In this document: piece by piece, positions 59,506 through 64,000 of the stretch
Layout: the number at the start of each line of letters is the position of its first letter
Position numbering within the stretch: the first letter of the stretch is position 1
From: Cavia porcellus
Lineage: Eukaryota > Chordata > Mammalia > Rodentia > Caviidae
DNA: 64,000 nt
Assembly: GCF_034190915.1 (NCBI RefSeq)
Contig: NW_026947502.1
Span: forward strand, 38,470,785 to 38,534,784
Direction of reading: 5' to 3'
Program-made: the position numbers and the translations under genes
The notes under the pieces: model-generated
Databases searched by the model: none
Seen by the model: the letters and a program-made list of their open reading frames with translations, nothing else
What the model was told of the DNA's origin: nothing

Positions 59506-61750
59506 GAATAGTGGTGAGATCAACAAGTAGGAATTTATTGATAGTATGTAAAAGGTAAACCTTGGACTATTTGCAGATAGAGCCCTATTTATCTATTCCT
59601 AATGATAAATGTATACCTTCCAGAATCTATCAGGCATGGATAAAGTCCAAAGGTGAGAAACACCAATAGTTTTCCATGAACTGGATTATAAAATATTTAT
59701 ATTTATGCTTTATATTAGATTTTATTTTTAAGAAATTACTGCTTGCCAAATTTCAGTAGAATATGAAAAATAATATTCACATTTATTTGGACAGACTATT
59801 AATATACTCCCCTTTCCCAACTATATTTTTGTATAAGGCTGTATTTTCTTTTATACTTTAATCGAAGCAATCTGCTGCAGCAGACCGAATACACTGACCT
59901 CCATAAGAAAATACAATGAAAAGTTGCTATCATCTACTAACGCAGACATGGAAAAAAGTGCAAAAATGTAAAAGAAATAGTGCAATGTCATCCTGCTCAT
60001 TAAAATTTTTCATGCGGAAATGCATAGTCGTTTTTCATAAAAATCTAATTTGTGTTGACACATGACAATGTTATTGTTACTTAAATATGTGAATAAAAAT
60101 TAGCTGTAATATCAAATTTGCCAAGTTTTGAGGAGCATATAATGCTCTTTGAAGAGTTGTAATCATTTTGAATGTGGAAAGAAAGTCTGGTTCCAAAGAG
60201 TTTGAGACTACTAGAACTTACTGATCCCTCGGTTTCCCCAACAGCATCTCTCTGGACCCTGGGGGTCCGTGACCCGGCCTGAGGTAATGTCCCTGACCTC
60301 ACAGTCTCGTCACTCAAGTTCCCTGCTGGTTGTCACCTTCGTTTCTCCCTGCCTTCTCTGTGAGTCGAGGAGGTTGTTGCTTGTACTTCCAAAGTATTTA
60401 CAGTCACCTTTGGATTTAATTTAAAAACATGAGGCCAAGGGCAGTGTTTTGCTTGCTATTAGTCACCTTAACACACATTAATAACTTTATTTATTAAATT
60501 TTGAATCCTTTCATAATGCATGGGCTTCCTATTGAAGTGTAAATCAAATACCAAATCTCAATGCTCATAATCGATATGATCTTATTTTGGTGTCTCTCTG
60601 TCAACCTTGTTTTATTCTCTATTATTTCTCATGAAATCCTCTTTCCCTCTCTTGTCTTCAGTCAGCAGTGGTGCAACCCCACGGATCATAGGACATTGTA
60701 GTGCAAAAATACAGAAGAATTGCGAGGGAGTCAGGCTGGTCTGTAATTACCAGAGATAACAGATTACTGCTTCTCACCTTGCCCACTATTGGAAGCACAG
60801 ATCACTTTGCAAATTGGAATAAGTACTCTTAGTCTATGGAGAGATGAAAAATGAAATTAGTTCAGTTCTGATTATGAGATTATCTCAGGCCAGTGAGGCT
60901 TCTCAAATGATCCTAGACGATCTTTTTTCTTACCATGCTTCTTGAGTGCTGTAGTTTACTTGTAAAGTGGCTTGATGAGCTAATTTAGGCAGACAACTCC
61001 TGAGGGGTGAGTGCAGCATAGACTTTCCAGGAACGTCTCACTTAAAAGACTGGGATGCAAACAGACTAAGCACAAAGGCGATCTTAATTTCAAATGGGAT
61101 AGAAAATTCACAAAGTGGGGATCGGCCTCTTCTCACGGGTAAACCATTTCCTTTTATATACCTAGGTCATCTTGGTATACATTAGTATACAGGAACAGAC
61201 AGCATAATTTTATTTATGCTCTTAGATTTTCAGCACCATTAGTCTCATGAACTCAAAATGCAACAAACTTCAAAGTGTGCCTATAACCACATTATTATTC
61301 TTTCAAACCCCCCTTCCCGATAGCCTGGAAACTCCCCACCCCTAAAATACTGGTCATAGTTCCAGGCACCATATAGAAGTTCTCTCTTCCTCTTGGCAAG
61401 GTGCCACCTCCTGTGGTTGAAGGGAGAAATATAAAAATTTATTAAAAAGTCTCCAAAACACATCAAACGCTCACCACAGTGTTTTTCCATGATTTGTGTG
61501 GAAATGAGTCACAACATGCAGATTAAATTTCTCTCTAAATTCATATGACTTGAACAAAATGAAGGAATATATTACATGGCCCAGATGTAAGCACCATGTA
61601 ATTTCTTTCTAAAGTAGTTTTCATGAAAGCTCACCATTGTCTATTCTGTGCAGCCCTTAAGTAGACACAGAACATTATATTTTTTTTAAGTCAACTCATA
61701 AAATTGTTAGTCTTTCCTCCTACAAAAGGCCATCTATTAGTGCTCTGAGA
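59506..61750. other. unannotated DNA
   Basis: No transposon or exon is recognised. The antisense frame at 60081-60317 and that at 61281-61490 have no domain. Confidence 0.4.
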
Positions 61751-61761
61751 ACATTTTGCTT

Positions 61762-61794
61762 AAAAAAACAAAACAAACAAAAAAAAAAAAAAAC
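61762..61794 (+). repeat. A-rich simple repeat
   Basis: (AAAC)-type units followed by a run of about 17 A. No upstream retroelement is recognised and no clear flanking duplication is seen. Confidence 0.9.
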
Positions 61795-63108
61795 AGTAAG
61801 TCTGTCCTCTTCTGCTTACCTTGATTTTTAAAGGGCAAGATTTAGCTCACTGCTGAGAGATACTTAAAATTTGATGCTGAAATCTATATAGAAATCTAGA
61901 ATGAATATGCACGTATGCATGTGTGTATACTCTCTTTTCTGTTCCATGTTTATTTCAAAGGCTCAGTAAGCCTCCAAATCCATTTTCTAAGCATGAGCTT
62001 CCACAAAATGAAATGTCATAACTCAGATTTTATATGCTTTTTAGAGTGCCCGCAAGTTTGTCTTTCTATGCATTTAACAATTAAGCATTTCTTTTACCAA
62101 TGTGCTCAGTTTCTCGTATGATCTTTGCAAGAGCTATCATTAAATATAATTTAACATAAGTGGGGCCTGAATTCTTTGATAATTTAACTTTAAGAGCTTC
62201 AAGATCTTCTCCCTGCATCCAAGTGCAAACACTCAGCACGAGAGAGCAGTAATAATTTTTGGCCTTGTAATTGTCCACAAGTCATCAGAAGATTTTGAGA
62301 CTGCACTGTGGGAGTCGTGAATGCTTTCTACTGGTTATTGATGACATATAAACAGCACACGGGAGGAAGAATGAAGGTTTGGTGTCAGGACTTCTTATTT
62401 ATCATGTTATGTACTGCAGAGCAAACTGAATCGTGGAGGTTCACTTTTGTTCCCAGTCATCGCTCTGATAAGAGAGATCTTCATACATTCACTAAGATGA
62501 GAATACACATGCATGTGCTTTTCAGTGAAATGATGAATACATAGCCTTAATCTGCTTGGTGCAGTTAAAGTTGGAATGTGTAATCTGCTGCCTTAATATC
62601 TATAGGTGATGTCTGCTGACCCTCAGTGCTGGAGCTTCCTGCCTATTAAATGTGCAAGCCAAACTCGGCTCCTAAAAAGTACACGCATTAAATGCTAGAA
62701 TTCTTCTGTAGCCACTGTGGGTAACATATTGAATGAAGGAAGTTCTTGGGATTAGAACTTGCAAGAGGAAAAAATAAATTAGACCCACCCTGACAGGATT
62801 GGGTCTCTACTTTACATCCCTGGGTTTTCTCGAAGAGGGAATACAGTTAGCAATGCTTAATATCTTTGCTTTGGGACAATGAGGGTTAATATCGGCATTT
62901 GTTAAAAGAAACTCAATGTAGGCTCTTAGGAATATGAAAACTCTCGGAGGCAAGACCTGTCTGCTTGAAACACTACCTTCAAAGCCATCTCCTTCTCCTT
63001 TCCTTAATGCCATTTTGAGCTTGACTTGTTTCTAGCGAAAGACATTGCTAAGAGGATATCTATTTGTTTGATATTTCTCATCCATCCGTTTTTTTCCTTC
63101 TTGCACAG
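61795..63108. other. repeat-free DNA, candidate regulatory block
   Basis: About 1.3 kb without any recognisable transposon and with balanced composition. Words such as 'tgcctattaaatgtgcaa' and 'cacgcattaaatgctaga' recur. It may be a conserved block, but conservation cannot be judged here. Confidence 0.3.
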
Positions 63109-63215
63109 TTGCTCTCAGCTCAGAAAAAGGTCTCCTGAGAGGTGCCTGACTGCTCTGCAAAGCCTTAAGGATCCTGTGTTTCTCACTTGGGGCTTTGAGC
63201 CCCTAACCATGTATG
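63109..63215 (+). other. candidate cryptic or lncRNA exon
   Basis: A 107-bp interval is bounded by a strong acceptor (pyrimidine tract 'tttttttccttcttgcacag', AG at 63107-63108) and a good donor ('tatg/gtaagg', GT at 63216-63217). It is GC-richer than its flanks and open in one plus-strand frame, but 107 is not a multiple of three and the residues match no family I recognise. It could be a non-coding RNA exon or chance. Confidence 0.25.
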
Positions 63216-64000
63216 GTAAGGAAAAAGCAGAGATGCATTAATGCGGGAGAAAAGAGGAGTTATTTCAAAAGCAGGATGGCAATAATTTATAAAAGCCCCT
63301 CAAAGAGCCAGCTTTCCTCATGCCTAAGCCTCACCCTTGAGGGATCAAAAAGCAGTGCTAATCTCTCAGTGTGCAGAGCTGCAACCTGACACATCGCTCC
63401 TGTTTCACAAGGTGCTTTCTTAGCCTGAAAGAATGAAGACTATTGAGGAAAAGAGGATGTGTGTGTGCTCACGTGTGTATGTTAAGTATCCTGAGTGACC
63501 ATAGAAATTAATTGAGTATAATAATTTTTTAGTTTCTACCCAACAACCCAGAGTTAGCCCACTCTGACCATGTCATAGTTTTAAAAGGATTCACATCTTA
63601 CCCAGGGTCTTGTATTAGGAGAATTTAAGCATATGCCAAAATAAATTTCAGTGAGCTGAGAGTTTGACTGCAGTGCTAAGTGTATGTGAATTTAGATGAT
63701 CTTCCAAACTTTATCTGCAAACTGACTTATTTTTTATAAGCAAAGTCTCAGGTTGGAGTTGGCAGCATGCAGTACAAAGGTATTAATAGGTGGAATATAT
63801 GGCTTTTTAATAACTTTGAAATAAAATAGCCCTGTCTGTCTCCTGGATGAAAATATTTCTTTACTCACTCTATACTAGGTTCATAACTAAAACCTCCACC
63901 ACAAAAATATGTGGGAGAAAATCACCCATATGTATTTAACGCAAAGTTTACAAAATTTAGGAGGCTTCAGAAATGAAGACACAAAAGATTAGGAAAATTT
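63216..64000. other. unannotated DNA
   Basis: A TATA-like 'atttataaaagcccc' lies at about 63285-63299, without other promoter evidence. Nothing else can be named before the window end. Confidence 0.35.

Overview
This window is nuclear DNA from a mammal, most likely a rodent. It is AT-rich and holds no protein-coding gene that I can support. The rodent call rests on several 7SL-derived B1-type SINEs, tRNA-derived ID-type SINEs, two fused ID-B1 (B4-type) SINEs and MaLR-type LTRs. The ID copies share an unusual 3' end, with the tRNA-like body running into 'ggtaccgataaaaa' before the A-rich tail. I associate that ID form with beaver (Castor) or a close relative (Castorimorpha), but this is from memory and is tentative. 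All long open frames examined are short, lack introns or recognisable domains, and mostly lie inside repeats.

Layout: 1-5.4 kb holds a MaLR-type LTR, a TG microsatellite beside a B4-type SINE, and two more antisense LTR remnants. An old, internally deleted L1 at 5.4-7.24 kb carries a nested B1, followed by a DNA-transposon remnant at 7.45-7.76 kb. At 9.84-10.73 kb lies an unnamed repeat with two levels of tandem structure; a related copy is at 24.4-24.96 kb. From 10.9 to 18.8 kb there are L2 and ID copies, an endogenous-retrovirus gag remnant joined directly to an LTR (12.3-13.1 kb), and L1 pieces. From 18.8 to 35.7 kb the sequence is repeat-poor, with one coding-like orphan frame near 20.1 kb. 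From 35.7 to 44.2 kb there are L2, MIR, ID and hAT-type remnants and a CTCF-like motif at 40.8 kb. From 45.0 to 51.5 kb two L1 elements lie in opposite orientation: an old antisense one, then a sense one that kept its 5' region and 3' end but lost ORF1 and most of ORF2. From 51.75 to 55.5 kb there is a B4-type SINE split by an LTR, a poly(A)-only insertion with a perfect 16-bp duplication, and two MIRs. From 55.5 to 64 kb the sequence is repeat-poor, with one LTR at 59.2 kb and a possible cryptic exon at 63.1 kb.

The window therefore reads as intergenic or deep-intronic DNA, shaped mainly by L1-driven insertion. Repeat family names come from recognition by eye, and element borders are usually uncertain by tens of bases unless a target-site duplication is given. 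I found no previously undescribed biological system. The best leads are the poly(A)-only insertion, the divergent SINE with a perfect duplication, the two-copy unnamed repeat, the gag-LTR remnant, the CTCF-like site and the candidate exon.
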